This document shows positions 1-7,147 of a stretch of DNA of 10,496 nucleotides, one piece after another. The notes beneath the pieces were generated by a model, which saw only the letters and a program-made list of their open reading frames with translations, searched no databases and was not told the DNA's origin. The stretch is from the NCBI GenBank assembly GCA_001839685.1, contig MLAK01000917.1, forward strand, positions 8,054-18,549. The letters are read 5' to 3'. The translations under genes and the position numbers were made by a program. Every line of letters starts with the position of its first letter. Position 1 is the first letter of the stretch. Source of the DNA: Tritrichomonas foetus. Its lineage: Eukaryota; Parabasalia; Tritrichomonadida; Tritrichomonadidae.

Positions 1-69
1 TCAACAATTTCTTTCGCAAATAATTAATTCCATTTTAAGCAAATAGTCTTTTTTTCTTCAACTATCTTT

Positions 70-292
70 CTAATCATAATGATTGGAATGTAGAATATTT
101 ATAAAAATAAAAAATATGGCTTCATATTTCAATCGAACTTTGTCATTTTCATCATCAAAACATGTTATTCCATTGTGCCATTTTCAATTGATCGTCTCCA
201 ATATTATTCAAATATTTAAACTTATTTTGAGTAAATGGGATTTACTTTTCCTCCCGGTTCGCTCTTTTCTTCCTTTGTCCAAATCTCTCTGA
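70..292 (-). pseudogene. Possible 3' end of a decayed protein gene (unknown family)
   Basis: Read on the minus strand, this stretch gives protein-like sequence in two frames. One segment contains EIWTKEEKSEPGGKVNPIYS and then stops. A second, roughly 40 codons long and ending at a TAG at 70-72, contains DDENDKVRLKYEAIFF followed by a hydrophobic run. The charged, mixed composition looks more like a coding remnant than the surrounding AT-rich DNA. The plus-strand ORF over the same bases is mostly hydrophobic and starts at TTG, as expected for the antisense of a gene. No ATG, initiator or polyadenylation signal was found for it, and I do not recognise the family. It could also be chance openness in AT-rich sequence. 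Confidence 0.3.
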
Positions 293-401
293 ATGATTTT
301 AGTTTCGTATAACAACTTTTCCCATTTTCATCATTTTTTCACAGTTTTGGTTATCTATCTCTGAATCTATTTTTCATGAAGTTTTGTGACGATAGAAAAA
401 A

Positions 402-415
402 TGAATCATGATTCA
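402..415. repeat. Perfect 14-bp palindrome TGAATCATGATTCA
   Basis: TGAATCATGATTCA is identical to its own reverse complement. Its half-site TGAATCA/TGATTCA recurs many times in the window, and at 1309-1327 the same two arms appear separated by 6 bases. A dimeric protein-binding site is possible. No gene start lies nearby, so a regulatory role is only an idea. Confidence 0.6.
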
Positions 416-514
416 AACAAAATGTTATGATATTTTTTTGAATTATTAAATGTCTTTACTAAATAGATTTTATTCAAATTATTCTATGTATTCATACGAA
501 AAGTTGTTATAATA

Positions 515-542
515 AACGTGCATTTGATACAAAAAGCACGTT
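515..542. repeat. Short hairpin, 7-bp arms AACGTGC/GCACGTT
   Basis: AACGTGC (515-521) and GCACGTT (536-542) are perfect complements separated by 14 bases. In this AT-rich context the arms are locally GC-rich. It could form a small stem-loop if transcribed. It is not followed by a T-run that would suggest a polymerase III terminator, and no gene boundary is evident. Confidence 0.45.
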
Positions 543-1091
543 GCAAAATCACACTTTTCCCCTCAAAAAGCTGATTTGTCAACACTTCACTGGAGTTGAT
601 CCTTAATTGGCTTGTTATAAACTTTCATGAGAAAAAAGTGAAAAAATTATGTTGTGAGTATTGAAAAAGTTACATTCGCCATCACAAAAAAATATCGCTC
701 TTATTGAATTTAAACTTTTTCAATGGTAGATAAATAAACTAGATCAAAGTTGGCCATTGATGGTAAAAGAAAAAGATACTTTCCTATGATTCACAAACAG
801 ATTGAGAGCTATTGAATCATGGCCCCTATATTTATGATTTTGACTGGTCAAGTAATTCTCAAAATCAAAAACTATTGATGATTTCATCAATAATTGCATG
901 ATAATCAAAAAATACTATGTAATAAATTGTGTACAAAGATCATTTTTGCTTCGTTAATTGCTGATGATTCTATATGGGTCTCTCTGAGAATGTTGATCAG
1001 TTTATAATACTAAGAAGGAGGACAAAGTCATAACTTTTTTCGGCTACCCAGTTGATTTCATCAAAGCCTGAATTTTGTTTATAATTGAATA

Positions 1092-2682
1092 ATGAAATAT
1101 TTCCTTATTGAGCTGTATTTTTTGTTAAAAAAGCAAAATTGTCGTCAAACAAAGGTTTCTGAATTTGAAAATGAGCGTAATTCATGGTTTGATTTAACTA
1201 AAATATATTTGAATGGATAGAAGAATTCGTTTTTTCCAAAAGTAATTACACCAATAAATCACAAAGAAAAGCTATTTTAATTAAAATACATTATTATGAA
1301 ATGTTCTTGAATCATGTATTTGATTCATGTTCTGAATCAATAACCTTAGTAATACACAATTCGAATGTTCTTCGATTACTGATATTGCTAAGTATTGCAT
1401 ATTAATTAATGATCAAGGCTTCGTTCAAAAGTTTCTTAAGACATGCATGAATGAACAATCTATTACTTTGTCCAATAATATCAATAGGGGAAAAAAAGAT
1501 TCATTCTGAAAAAGGATTTAATCAAGGAATTCAGGTACCACTTTATCAAGAATTTATATATTCTGTTAAATTATTAAAAAGGTAGATTGATTTTTGCATT
1601 TATTATTCATGATCAAATGATTACTTTAGTTCGGAATCCAATCATTTCACAAGTTGACCATCAAGATGGTTTGAAAGGCGAAGATGATCAAGCAATTTGT
1701 GCAAACTACTCATCATAATGCAAGATCAGCATGATTTATCAATACAGCAATCATATCGATATCAATACAAATATAAAAATTGCTCCATATTCCAATTGTC
1801 AGATAAAAGAATTATTCAAACATCATAAAAAATTAAAAGATTAGAATTGAGACTATTGATCAAAATCAAGGTGTAGTTATTCATGAGGTGCCTCTAAATT
1901 TATGAAAATAGATACCAATACAGAAATGGAGAAAAATATTATGAGAATTATTTACTAAAAAACTTCATAAATGCGTTTTAAAATCCTTTTTATTTCCACC
2001 AAATCCGAAGGATCTTAATGTAATGGATTTTTATTTTAGTAATACTAATGAAAAAGCAAATTCTTTTTAGATAAATTCACTGACTGAACATGTAGAACGA
2101 TTCATTCACCATATACATTTGTTAGTGATTCATTTGACTAAAATTTCAATAGAAATAATGGAGATAATCAAAATACAAATTTCCAAAAGGAAATGATACA
2201 GTGAAAGAAATAGCCAATATTGTTCGGAAAACGTATCTTGATATTTTTACACCAATCACAATTGTTTTATCATTTATTATAAAATATAACTTAACTACCC
2301 TTCCAAATAATGAAATGATTGATAAAGCAACACAAGAACTTACTATCCATAATACTATATGCATAACAGAAAATGATATCGTTCAAATATCTGGGCTTGG
2401 TTAATTTGATGCTCATCCAATTAAACATATTTGTGGTCAAGAAAATAAATATGAAGAATTGGATATCTATTCTAACAATATTTGTACACGAATGATTCAA
2501 ATAGTCTCAAAAATAGATGAATTGTAAAATATAATTAGCAAAAAAATGAATCCAAAAATAAATACGATAATAAAATTTTTGAAGATGGAGAAGAAGAAGA
2601 TCCATATGCTTATAAATCACAAAAGACAGAAGATAAAATTGCTACACTTCGAAAAAAAATATTCTTGTATTTAATTCCATAA
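1092..2682 (+). pseudogene. Decayed protein-coding gene, family not recognised
   Basis: The plus strand shows a chain of protein-like segments on one strand, joined by frame changes and a few stops. In order they are: 1092-1280 frame 3 with one internal TAG; 1300-1506 frame 1 (contains SSITDIAKYCILINDQGF); 1508-1582 frame 2 (EKGFNQGIQVPLYQEFIY); 1578-1841 frame 3 with one TAA (IISQVDHQDGLKGEDDQ); 1837-1902 frame 1; 1905-1955 frame 3; 1960-2067 frame 1 (FPPNPKDLNVMDFYF); 2168-2524 frame 2 with one stop, about 118 codons; and 2539-2679 frame 1 (NKIFEDGEEEDPYAYKSQ). Several joins fall at A-runs, for example the A7 run at 1491-1497, as expected from one-base slippage. With stops expected about every 12 codons in random DNA of this composition, the 2168-2524 run with a single stop is notable. 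The segments have balanced charged and hydrophobic residues, but I could not match them to a family. The original start is uncertain. Confidence 0.55.
1309..1339. repeat. Alternating inverted repeats TGAATCA / TGATTCA / TGAATCA
   Basis: TGAATCA at 1309-1315, TGATTCA at 1321-1327 and TGAATCA at 1333-1339 are spaced by 6 and 5 bases, so the middle copy can pair with either neighbour. The arms are the same as in the palindrome at 402-415. The cluster lies inside the decayed gene region, and its function is unknown. Confidence 0.55.
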
Positions 2683-2850
2683 TCTGATCTATGAATCAAA
2701 ATCTTGAATGTAGTGAGCAAATCATACATGAATAAATAAAAAATGAATCCTTTTTCTTCAGAAGAGACATGTTTCGTTGACTCTATTTTATGATTAAGTT
2801 ATAATTTATATTATCAAAGGAATAATGAAGATAATAAAATGAAAAACATG

Positions 2851-2854
2851 TTTA
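2851..2854 (-). terminator. Putative UAAA polyadenylation signal overlapping the stop codon
   Basis: On the minus strand the stop codon TAA (2854-2852) is followed directly by A, giving TAAA. In trichomonads a UAAA signal overlapping or just after the stop codon is the known polyadenylation signal, with cleavage a short distance downstream. The four-base match is short and could be chance in AT-rich DNA. Confidence 0.4.
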
Positions 2855-4309
2855 TTTTTTAGTTTCAAACAGGTGCTTCAAAAAATCAATAAAATCAAAA
2901 TCGATTCCCGATTGTTCAAACTTGAACTCAAAGTTCACATCATCATCGCTTGCCCATGGTGTAATAACCTCTCGAATGAATCCTTCTGGCCACATTACAT
3001 TTTGTATCGATTTTATTTTTGTTGCGCATTTTATAATAAAAGGTTTCACAAGATGCAAATCATCGCAGCTGTTCCATGCGTAAGCCAAAATATTTTTCAT
3101 TTCATTGGAGCTTCCATCTTCGGCCGCTGCTTTGACAAGCTTTGGAAGACATCCGAGGGCTTGATTTGTCGCAGTTCCTGAAGTTAGCATGTACAAAATT
3201 GCATACTCAAGAGTATCTTTCGATAGAATTTTATGACATTTCAGAAGGTAATTTGCAGCTCGATCGGAAAGATAATAAAAATCATCATTCAAGTCAACAT
3301 CATTTCCGCTTCCATATTCATTTCCCACTTTTTTATCATTTTTCTTATCATCATTGCTATTATTTGATTTGAAAGGAATTTCATTCAAATTTGTTGTCTT
3401 TTGATCTGTTGTTGATGATGTTGCTGAATGTTGGTTTGATTCATATTCTATCAATTTGTTTTGGCTTCTTTCGCGATTTTTTTGTGAGATTACAGATTCA
3501 AACGCTTTTTGTGCAATTTCATTCGTTGCTGGAATTGATGAAGCTAAATCAAACAGAATTCCTTTTATTTTTTTCTGCGATGCAATATATTTAGCTACAT
3601 GAGTCGCAAACACTATTTCACTTCCTTCGTTATTTTGAAAAAAAAGTGTCAAAGTATTTATGATGTTGGTGATGTGAACTTTGGTGAGGGATTTATATAA
3701 TTTATCCATATCCTCTGGATTATCAAAGCATTCAATTGGAGTCCTCAAATATTGACAAAGTGGGCTTGGTGAAAATTTTTTGTCTTTCCCAGAAATTAAT
3801 TTGAAACACAACCAAAGAAAATAATCAAGTTTGATGTTTTTGTCTGTGATCAAATCACTAATGAAAATTAATAAACTGAGTTTATCAATGTTTCGAATCA
3901 TTATCAAATATATCTTTTTTGATAGATTAAAAACTTCTTGCATTTCGGCTGGAAAGTTGTGAGTGGCATAAAAAAGATATCTGGAAAGAGATCCAAATGC
4001 GTACGAAGCACTTTGATTGCTTTGACTGTCAATTATAGAAAAAGCGGATTCGGTCAATAGAATATCTTCGGAAAATCTGGCGCCAAGTAAAGGGTTGAGC
4101 GTTTGGGCGAGCGAAATAAAATGTTTGTGAACTGAAAAATCGTCTGTTCTCGACAAAAAATCGAATAGATTTTTTAAAAAATTCGTCGAAAGAAATTTAG
4201 TTTGAAATTCTTTGTTTGTCATTAAAAGTGAACTGACTTCTGTGCATTTGAGTAGATCTGAATACGACGAATTTGGATCCTCGAGAAACTTTTGCAAATC
4301 GAATTCCAT
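2852..4309 (-). CDS. 485-aa helical-repeat protein, tentatively SAPS/PP6-regulatory-subunit-like
   Basis: This is an intact, intronless minus-strand ORF. The first true ATG is at 4309-4307. The open frame extends 18 codons further, but only to a TTG, so the ATG is chosen and gives 485 residues. The protein is almost entirely predicted amphipathic helix, without a signal peptide or membrane segment. A hydrophilic low-complexity insert at about residues 276-343 (many N, S, D, K) separates an N-terminal helical part (1-275) from a C-terminal one (344-485). By eye, residues 15-160 follow the order of conserved segments in SAPS proteins, the regulatory subunits of Sit4/PP6 phosphatases: a leucine-rich opening helix pair, a lysine/histidine and FISL segment, ARFSEDILL, then NIDKLSLLIFISDLI where SAPS proteins have a helix that begins a new repeat. 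This is an inference from pattern only. A generic ARM/HEAT protein is the alternative. A cytosolic role is likely. It lies downstream of the PPR gene on the same strand, about 630 bp away. Confidence 0.85.
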   Translation of the reverse strand: MEFDLQKFLEDPNSSYSDLLKCTEVSSLLMTNKEFQTKFLSTNFLKNLFDFLSRTDDFSVHKHFISLAQTLNPLLGARFSEDILLTESAFSIIDSQSNQSASYAFGSLSRYLFYATHNFPAEMQEVFNLSKKIYLIMIRNIDKLSLLIFISDLITDKNIKLDYFLWLCFKLISGKDKKFSPSPLCQYLRTPIECFDNPEDMDKLYKSLTKVHITNIINTLTLFFQNNEGSEIVFATHVAKYIASQKKIKGILFDLASSIPATNEIAQKAFESVISQKNRERSQNKLIEYESNQHSATSSTTDQKTTNLNEIPFKSNNSNDDKKNDKKVGNEYGSGNDVDLNDDFYYLSDRAANYLLKCHKILSKDTLEYAILYMLTSGTATNQALGCLPKLVKAAAEDGSSNEMKNILAYAWNSCDDLHLVKPFIIKCATKIKSIQNVMWPEGFIREVITPWASDDDVNFEFKFEQSGIDFDFIDFLKHLFETKK

Positions 4310-4335
4310 TCGAGAATAAACGGTCGTTTGAAAAT

Positions 4336-4343
4336 TGAAAAGG
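4336..4343 (-). promoter_or_regulatory. Possible M5-like start-site motif (CCTTTTCA)
   Basis: On the minus strand CCTTTTCA lies about 27-34 bases upstream of the chosen ATG of the 485-residue protein. Trichomonad genes that lack a perfect initiator can use a CCTTT-type (M5) element around the transcription start. No TCAYW initiator was found in the last 60 bases before this ATG; the nearby TCAAT and TCAAA fail the pyrimidine position. The call is weak because the motif is short. Confidence 0.3.
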
Positions 4344-4360
4344 AAATATTCAAAATAATT

Positions 4361-4433
4361 CAACTATTATTTGGTCTTTAAAAAATGATCGTATCACAAA
4401 TCTGTCATTGTCTCTTATTTCAAATAATAGTTG
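4361..4433. repeat. Perfect 13-bp inverted repeat upstream of the 485-aa gene
   Basis: CAACTATTATTTG (4361-4373) and CAAATAATAGTTG (4421-4433) are perfect reverse complements separated by 47 bases. A second, overlapping pair, AAATGATC (4383-4390) and GATCATTT (4433-4440), shares the right arm's edge. The left arm begins 52 bases upstream of the ATG at 4309, so the pair sits where a promoter-proximal regulatory element would be expected. It could bind a factor or form a cruciform. A transposon footprint is less likely because the arms are short and no target duplication is obvious. Confidence 0.55.
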
Positions 4434-4938
4434 ATCATTTGTGAAAGTATCGACTAATACTAATATATCCTGGAAAGAGTTCATTAATGTGAAAAACACA
4501 GCTACGCAAAAAAATAGATTCACAATAATCTCTAATGATCAAAAAATCTATTGATTCTAAAACTATGAATCAAGGATGAACTATTTTTGAACTAACTCTT
4601 ATCTTTATACATAAGCAAATATATAAATGAGGTTGAATCCAAATGTTGATAATAAACAAAAATTTTTGTTATTACCATCAAAAAATAAGTTTTTCAAAAC
4701 CAAATCAATAAATAGTGAATGAGATAAAAGTATGTCGTCAGATCAATTAGAAGAAGAGGAAGAAAGTATCAAAATAAATATAAAATATAAAAATAAAGAT
4801 GAATAGAAGTAAAAATAGGTGACATTTAATAAAAAAAAAAAAAATAAATAAAGAAGGTATAAAAGGAATTATCATCATAATAATCAAAATGATTATAATT
4901 TCGATAACCAACTATAGAAAGACTAATAAAAATATGAA
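4434..4938. other. Intergenic A-rich stretch with a short acidic ORF
   Basis: No convincing gene lies here. A 24-codon plus-strand ORF at 4732-4806 begins MSSDQLEEEEESIK and ends at TAG. Further protein-like but low-complexity sequence (NYHHNNQNDYNFDNQ) follows in another frame up to about 4917, with an A14 tract near 4831-4844 in between. It could be a relic of an acidic, Asn-rich protein or simply biased AT-rich sequence. It also serves as the 3' flank of the PPR gene, where no TAAA signal is seen next to the stop codon. Confidence 0.3.
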
Positions 4939-6951
4939 TTAGAATCCGTCAAGAACCATAAGTGCACTTCTTTTTGATATTTCTTCCATTCCTTCCATTG
5001 TTGATGTACTTGGGAAGAAATAGTTTGAGTGTGCAGGCATTGTTTTAGATCTCGATCTTTGCTTACGAATAACTGGTGGTGGTGTTGGTGGCAAAGTATG
5101 TTTAATAAATTCATAATTTTGATCAAATAATATCTTTGTTTGATCTGCCATCAAATAATTTAATGAATCCATTTCAAGCTTCAAAGAAATTGCCATGGCA
5201 AAGTCGCCATTATTAATTGCCATTTCAATACCCATCGAAAAAAGAATAGATGACAATTCAATTCCATTTTCACGTGCATTATTGATTAGAAACATTACAT
5301 CATCTTCAGTGGATGGTACTACACGTGTTGCTAATGACAGAAGGTCTTCAGTGAATTCGGTTCCGGCTTTAATAAACTTCCGGAAACTGTGCCAGCTAAC
5401 AAAATCTAGAGAACGTTGACTCAAACTGTTCATCATGTCACATAAGCTAGCGGGAGATGGTGAACCTTGACAATTATCAATGAGAGGAATCCAAGGAACT
5501 AACGATAGATTATTTTGTGAGATATTCTTCACTATTTCAGCAATTACATCACAAGAAGGTGAAAATTCGGTAATTGCTGGAATTAGACTGGAAAACTTAT
5601 CACTTTTTATGGATGATAATAATGTACAATTTGAACCTTTGGTACCGAGTTTTATATTTAGATTTTCTCTGATTTTCTGTGATAAAGAAACAACATCATC
5701 ATGAAAATCTCGATCAAAAAAAAGTGATAAAAGCGAATCTGCTTCATTAGTTCCTAAAACAGTACTAAAGCTACCTGGATTGTTATTTTGTGAGTTATTA
5801 TTATTTATTAAGTTATTTGTTTGATTACTATTAGATGAATTTGAATTTGCATATAAATTATAAATATTCGATGTATTTTGAATGACTGGATGGTTTTGAC
5901 TTTCAACCATTTGATTTGCAACCGAAAGCGCACGTGTGTGATCATTATGACCTAAAAAGCAAAGAATTAAAGATAATTTGACATTAACTGGAACAAGGTT
6001 ATGATTTGCAGGAGCGATTTGTGAAAACGCTTGAACTGACAATTCGTAGTTACTAAATTTCGCCAAAAGCGTTAATTGAGCAAGAAATGCTTGGAATGAT
6101 AAATTGTAACCATAAGAAGTGGCTCGTTCTTGAACCCATTGAATTACATTGAAATTAGAAAATTCACCAGCCAGTTCAATAATTGAAGAAAAAGCCTCTT
6201 CGGAAAATTGACATCCTTTTTTCATTAAAAAATCAAAAAGTTGTTGTGCAATTAAAAGGCGACGATAAGAAACCATGTCAAGAATAATTTGAGTTGCCTG
6301 TGTCTTGGTTGGCACAAATTTGGCAGTTTGTAAAAGATCAATAAATTGATATAATGAATTTGAATCTCGAATGAGCTGAGCAGCTTGCAAAATGGTTGTT
6401 TGAGTAATTGAACTAAATTCAACTTTAGAATTTATCATTTCTTCAATTGCTGGCTTCATCCTAGATAAAAGGTCAAATCTGATATAACCGGCAAGCATTG
6501 TATTGTATGTCACTGTGTTTGGCTGGAGTCCGCTTTCCTTAATATCGTTTAAAATCATGTCGACTGATTGTAAATTTCCTTTCAAAAATGTGGCATTTAA
6601 TATCGCGTTGAAAAAGTGCATGTTTAGTTGCATGCCGATTGATTTGACGTGATTATAAACCTGCATAGCTCTTCGAAAATTGTTGCATTTTCCACATCCG
6701 TCGATTAATGATGTATACGTGATAATTGTTGGATCGATTTTTTCTTGTTTCATTTGTTCAAATAGAGAAAAAGCATCACCGAGGCGCTGGCTTTTGACAT
6801 ACACGTTTATCATTGTGTTGTAGGTCACCACGTCCGGACGAATTTTGTTTTGCTTCATCCTTTCGAAAGATTGGCATGCGGATTCGTACTGTTTCTGTCG
6901 AGAAAAATTCGCAATTTCTTGGTTGTAATGTAATACAACTGGAAGTGACAT
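4939..6951 (-). CDS. Pentatricopeptide repeat (PPR) protein, 670 aa
   Basis: This intact, intronless minus-strand gene encodes a PPR protein, a helical-hairpin repeat family that binds single-stranded RNA. PPR units run in unbroken 35-residue register: 6-40, 41-75, 76-110, 111-145 and 146-180 are clear (VVTYNTMINVYVKS, IITYTSLIDGCGK and TVTYNTMLAGYI mark unit starts). Units at 181-215, 216-250, 251-285, 286-320 and 321-355 are degenerate. An Asn/Ser-rich linker covers about 358-391. Residues 395-615 are further helices without clear PPR consensus. The tail has a proline cluster (621-626) and a basic RSRSKTMP (632-639) that fits the 14-3-3 mode-1 pattern RSx[S/T]xP. No DYW, E, SMR or nuclease domain is visible. 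The repeats begin at residue 6 with no presequence, so a cytosolic or nuclear location is more likely than the hydrogenosome. The start is supported by an initiator 6 bases upstream. RNA targets are unknown. Confidence 0.93.
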   Translation of the reverse strand: MSLPVVLHYNQEIANFSRQKQYESACQSFERMKQNKIRPDVVTYNTMINVYVKSQRLGDAFSLFEQMKQEKIDPTIITYTSLIDGCGKCNNFRRAMQVYNHVKSIGMQLNMHFFNAILNATFLKGNLQSVDMILNDIKESGLQPNTVTYNTMLAGYIRFDLLSRMKPAIEEMINSKVEFSSITQTTILQAAQLIRDSNSLYQFIDLLQTAKFVPTKTQATQIILDMVSYRRLLIAQQLFDFLMKKGCQFSEEAFSSIIELAGEFSNFNVIQWVQERATSYGYNLSFQAFLAQLTLLAKFSNYELSVQAFSQIAPANHNLVPVNVKLSLILCFLGHNDHTRALSVANQMVESQNHPVIQNTSNIYNLYANSNSSNSNQTNNLINNNNSQNNNPGSFSTVLGTNEADSLLSLFFDRDFHDDVVSLSQKIRENLNIKLGTKGSNCTLLSSIKSDKFSSLIPAITEFSPSCDVIAEIVKNISQNNLSLVPWIPLIDNCQGSPSPASLCDMMNSLSQRSLDFVSWHSFRKFIKAGTEFTEDLLSLATRVVPSTEDDVMFLINNARENGIELSSILFSMGIEMAINNGDFAMAISLKLEMDSLNYLMADQTKILFDQNYEFIKHTLPPTPPPVIRKQRSRSKTMPAHSNYFFPSTSTMEGMEEISKRSALMVLDGF

Positions 6952-6954
6952 AAT

Positions 6955-6959
6955 TATGA
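6955..6959 (-). promoter_or_regulatory. Trichomonad initiator (TCATA) of the PPR gene
   Basis: Read on the minus strand, TTCATAATTATG places a perfect TCAYW initiator directly before the ATG. The A at 6957 would be the first transcribed base, giving a 6-base 5' untranslated region, which is typical for trichomonads. This fixes the start codon of the PPR gene and is the main sequence clue to the organism group. Confidence 0.65.
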
Positions 6960-6964
6960 AGATG

Positions 6965-7147
6965 GAATATTTGGCTTTTCCTTGTAAGGTTTTTAATTAC
7001 CTTTTTCAATCGCTATATGGTTTTTAAGTGACCGAATAAAATACGAAAAAGTCATCATTCTCCTAAACAAGCCAAATTTTTCCAGAAAACATTATCGTAC
7101 TCTTTTTATTAAAATCTTGATGAACAATAAAAGGCGAATATTTGGCT
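6965..7147. repeat. 12-bp direct repeat GAATATTTGGCT upstream of the PPR gene
   Basis: GAATATTTGGCT occurs at 6965-6976 and again at 7136-7147. The shared core GCCAAAT also occurs inverted at 7071-7077. On the coding strand the proximal copy (AGCCAAATATTC) lies just upstream of the initiator, and the distal copy is about 185 bases from the ATG. A TATCGT word, similar to Myb-binding sites described for a Trichomonas adhesin promoter, occurs on the plus strand near 7093 and on the minus strand near 7151. These are candidate control elements; no regulator can be named. Confidence 0.4.

Larger units (their letters stand above)
293..1091. other. No intact gene; scattered short open stretches
   Basis: This 800-base stretch holds no ORF with a convincing start. 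Several short plus-strand stretches look weakly protein-like, for example SKLAIDGKRKRYFPMIHKQ near 745-810, ADDSIWVSLRMLISL near 960-1005 and KKEDKVITFFGYPVDFIKA near 1012-1070. They change frame repeatedly. They may be the upstream part of the plus-strand relic that is clearer from 1092 onward, which would make that relic about 1.9 kb, but the evidence is weak. The stretch also holds the palindrome at 402-415 and the hairpin at 515-542. Confidence 0.3.

Noticed and set aside
83..292. Plus-strand ORF of 69 codons
   Set aside because: It starts at TTG, is dominated by hydrophobic and Ser residues, and lies antisense to more protein-like minus-strand sequence.
2146..2500. Minus-strand ORFs over the plus-strand relic
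   Set aside because: They are antisense shadows with a biased Ile/Phe composition; the plus-strand reading is more protein-like.
2873..3594. Three plus-strand ORFs
   Set aside because: They lie antisense to the intact 485-residue gene and have shadow-type composition.
4310..4363. N-terminal extension of the 485-residue protein by 18 codons
   Set aside because: The extension would start at TTG, not ATG, and runs through the probable start-site region, so the ATG at 4309 is preferred.
4923..5126. Alternative-frame minus-strand ORF at the 3' end of the PPR gene
   Set aside because: It overlaps the PPR coding frame and has low-complexity His/Gln content as expected for a frame shadow.
5195..5704. 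Two plus-strand ORFs of 74 codons
   Set aside because: They are antisense to the PPR gene and have no independent support.
6776..7009. Minus-strand ORF of 77 codons over the PPR start
   Set aside because: It overlaps the PPR gene out of frame, while the PPR frame has a clear repeat structure and initiator.
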